Shown here: in pieces, positions 62,918 to 64,000 of the stretch | Layout: each line of letters opens with the position of its first letter | Position numbering within the stretch: the first letter of the stretch is position 1 | Assembly (NCBI GenBank): GCA_964393615.1 | Contig: CAYMUR010000007.1 | Location: 1 to 64,000 of the forward strand | Direction: 5' to 3' | Source of the DNA: CAYMUR01 sp964393615 | GTDB taxonomy: Bacteria > Planctomycetota > Planctomycetia > Pirellulales > Pirellulaceae | Length of the DNA: 64,000 nt | The notes under the pieces: generated by a model | What the model was told of the DNA's origin: nothing | Seen by the model: only the letters and a program-made list of their open reading frames with translations | Database searches by the model: none | Translations under genes and position numbers: made by a program

Positions 62918-63634
62918 TTGTGCCGGTCACACGCAGGAGCCAGAAAATTGTCTTTATTGCACCATTCAGGTGGCCAAGATAGCAAGCGGTTACTTGATTC
63001 TACCTTTTTGTTTCATTTTTCCGTGCCCTGTCTGTACATATCGCAAACCTGGAGCGATCGTGGTATTCAGTTGCCGGAGGCTTGTCGAGTACCTTGTTTT
63101 AGTGATTTGGAAGAGGGTCCGTTGTTTGCAGACTTGCGCGCTGCCTGGAACCATGAGGGAGTCTATTTCACCGTGCGAGTCGAAGGCAAACGACAAACTC
63201 CCTGGTGCCGTGAGACACAACTCGATGAAAGCGATGGGTTGCATGTATGGATCGACACGCGCAATACCCACAATGTACACCGGGCGAGCCGTTTCTGTCA
63301 TCGTTTTGCCTTTTTGCCAGCGGGCAGTGGACGCTTGTTAGATCTTCCCGTGGCGGACCAAATGTTGATTAACAGGGCACGCGAAAATGCCAAGCCTATT
63401 CGGCCAGACATTATGGGTGTTCGGAGCGAGAAGCGAGTGGATGGTTATATTTTAGAGTGTTGTGTTCCAAAGGCTGCCTTGACAGGTTATGAGCCCGACG
63501 ATCATTCCAGGCTAGGATTCACTTATGCAGTGATTGATCGAGAACTCGGATGGCAAACATTTACCGTCAGCGACCAATTTCGTTTTCAAGAAGACCCAAG
63601 CTTGTGGGGATCGCTAGAACTTGTTCGTGAATAG
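62918..63634 (+). CDS. CBM9/DOMON-like protein
   Basis: Up to 238 residues. The core shows ADLRAAWNHEGVYFTVRVEGK, DESDGLHVWIDTRN, RASRFCHRFAFLP and LGFTYAVIDRELGWQ, cut into the strands of a CBM9/DOMON jelly-roll; the DGLHVWIDTR strand is the most typical. I recall a planctomycete family with the same order. No signal peptide is visible, and the start is unclear: TTG at 62918, or a later TTG/GTG near residue 30. It may bind sugars or heme. It follows the small unknown gene by 60 bp. Confidence 0.7.
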   Translation: MCRSHAGARKLSLLHHSGGQDSKRLLDSTFLFHFSVPCLYISQTWSDRGIQLPEACRVPCFSDLEEGPLFADLRAAWNHEGVYFTVRVEGKRQTPWCRETQLDESDGLHVWIDTRNTHNVHRASRFCHRFAFLPAGSGRLLDLPVADQMLINRARENAKPIRPDIMGVRSEKRVDGYILECCVPKAALTGYEPDDHSRLGFTYAVIDRELGWQTFTVSDQFRFQEDPSLWGSLELVRE

Positions 63635-63957
63635 AGAAGCAACACGGCGCCGAATGGATTTGCTACCTCTTTTCTCGCAGTATCAACTGTAAATAGTTGG
63701 TTTGAAAGCTAGCATGCTTCCGGTATTGTCGCCAGCTATTTTGGCGACTACGATAGGCAGCCTTGGTACCCAAAAATAAGTGCCGAATAGGTGTGCATTC
63801 CAATGAACCTTAATCCGTTTTTGGATTGCTCAAGAAAACGGCGATAAGAAATTGCTCAATACCAGGAAGCGAACTGTGACAACCTCAATAATACGGTTTG
63901 TGACATTGAGGCATCTAACAGCGCGACTGATAAGTTTTCGGAAAGGAATCCAGTACC
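63635..63957. other. Intergenic region before the last partial gene
   Basis: No supported gene. A 7-bp inverted repeat, GTCGCCA (63728-63734) and TGGCGAC (63742-63748), could be a weak terminator of the CBM9-like gene, but no T-run follows. The end carries GAAAGGAA as ribosome-binding site for the next gene. Confidence 0.4.
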
Positions 63958-64000
63958 ATGCAGAAAACGCTTGCTGAGCTGGCCGAGTGTGTGCAGGGAG
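63958..64000 (+). CDS. 5' end of a gene, possibly lpxD
   Basis: Only 14 codons are visible, reading MQKTLAELAECVQG, after a GAAAGGAA ribosome-binding site. The pattern TLAELAE...G is typical of the start of LpxD, the acyltransferase of lipid A synthesis, in many bacteria. The call rests on a short motif only; the gene continues beyond the window. Confidence 0.45.
   Translation, partial: MQKTLAELAECVQG

Noticed and set aside
1..64000. tRNA, rRNA, CRISPR array, insertion sequence or integrase
   Set aside because: I looked through the intergenic gaps for T-loop motifs, regularly spaced repeats and transposase-like frames and found none that I can support.

Overview
The window looks like a chromosomal segment of a planctomycete, probably a relative of the Pirellulales. 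The evidence is the combination of a PEP-CTERM/dockerin exported protein, a DUF11-repeat lipoprotein, a Legionella-type (Lpg1974) outer-membrane barrel, PQQ-propeller and HEAT-repeat exported proteins, a Ser/Thr kinase with the N-terminal segment typical of that phylum, several Gfo/Idh/MocA and enolase-superfamily enzymes, a short DnaA, and many gaps of 200-700 bp between genes. The taxonomic call is inference from gene content; no rRNA or tRNA gene is visible. I see no insertion sequence, prophage, CRISPR array or integrase, so the gene set looks resident.

Layout. 1-9.4 kb is a surface-polysaccharide and sugar-metabolism block: the end of a WbsX-type protein, a two-domain glycosyltransferase, two GT2 enzymes, a UDP-GlcNAc 2-epimerase, an enolase-superfamily protein and a Na+/solute symporter. 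9.4-12.5 kb is decayed or lineage-specific DNA with a TPR pseudogene, a small lipoprotein and an outer-membrane barrel that ends at a strong terminator. 12.6-17.3 kb holds an SDR dehydrogenase, two Gfo/Idh/MocA enzymes, a VOC-like gene with an apparent frameshift, and phosphomannose isomerase. 17.3-25.7 kb is the replication and segregation hub on the minus strand: cysteine desulfurase, dnaA, a candidate origin, dnaN, dciA (DUF721) and gyrB, with scpB leaving in the opposite direction. 25.8-32.4 kb has a sirtuin, a CcsA/HemX-like protein coupled to hemA, and a sigma-54-type activator overlapping an exported HEAT protein. 32.5-37.5 kb is a divergent argH/carB pair.

37.9-48.6 kb carries a second enolase-superfamily enzyme, a PQQ-propeller protein, a probable beta-propeller enzyme, the PEP-CTERM protein, a TIM-barrel isomerase-like protein, a histone-deacetylase-family enzyme overlapping a Ser/Thr kinase with a degenerate receiver domain, and a small conserved protein. 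48.9-64 kb holds large exported proteins of unknown role, glycerate kinase, ispD-tyrS, a stand-alone LigD-type phosphoesterase, the DUF11 lipoprotein, a CBM9-like protein, and the first codons of a gene that resembles lpxD.

Functionally, dnaA-dnaN-dciA-gyrB plus scpB form a replication-initiation and chromosome-segregation module around a probable oriC. The ccsA/hemX-like and hemA genes are translationally coupled for heme supply. argH and carB share a promoter region and the arginine/carbamoyl-phosphate theme. The HDAC-kinase pair and the HEAT/activator pair are the most system-like arrangements whose role I cannot name.
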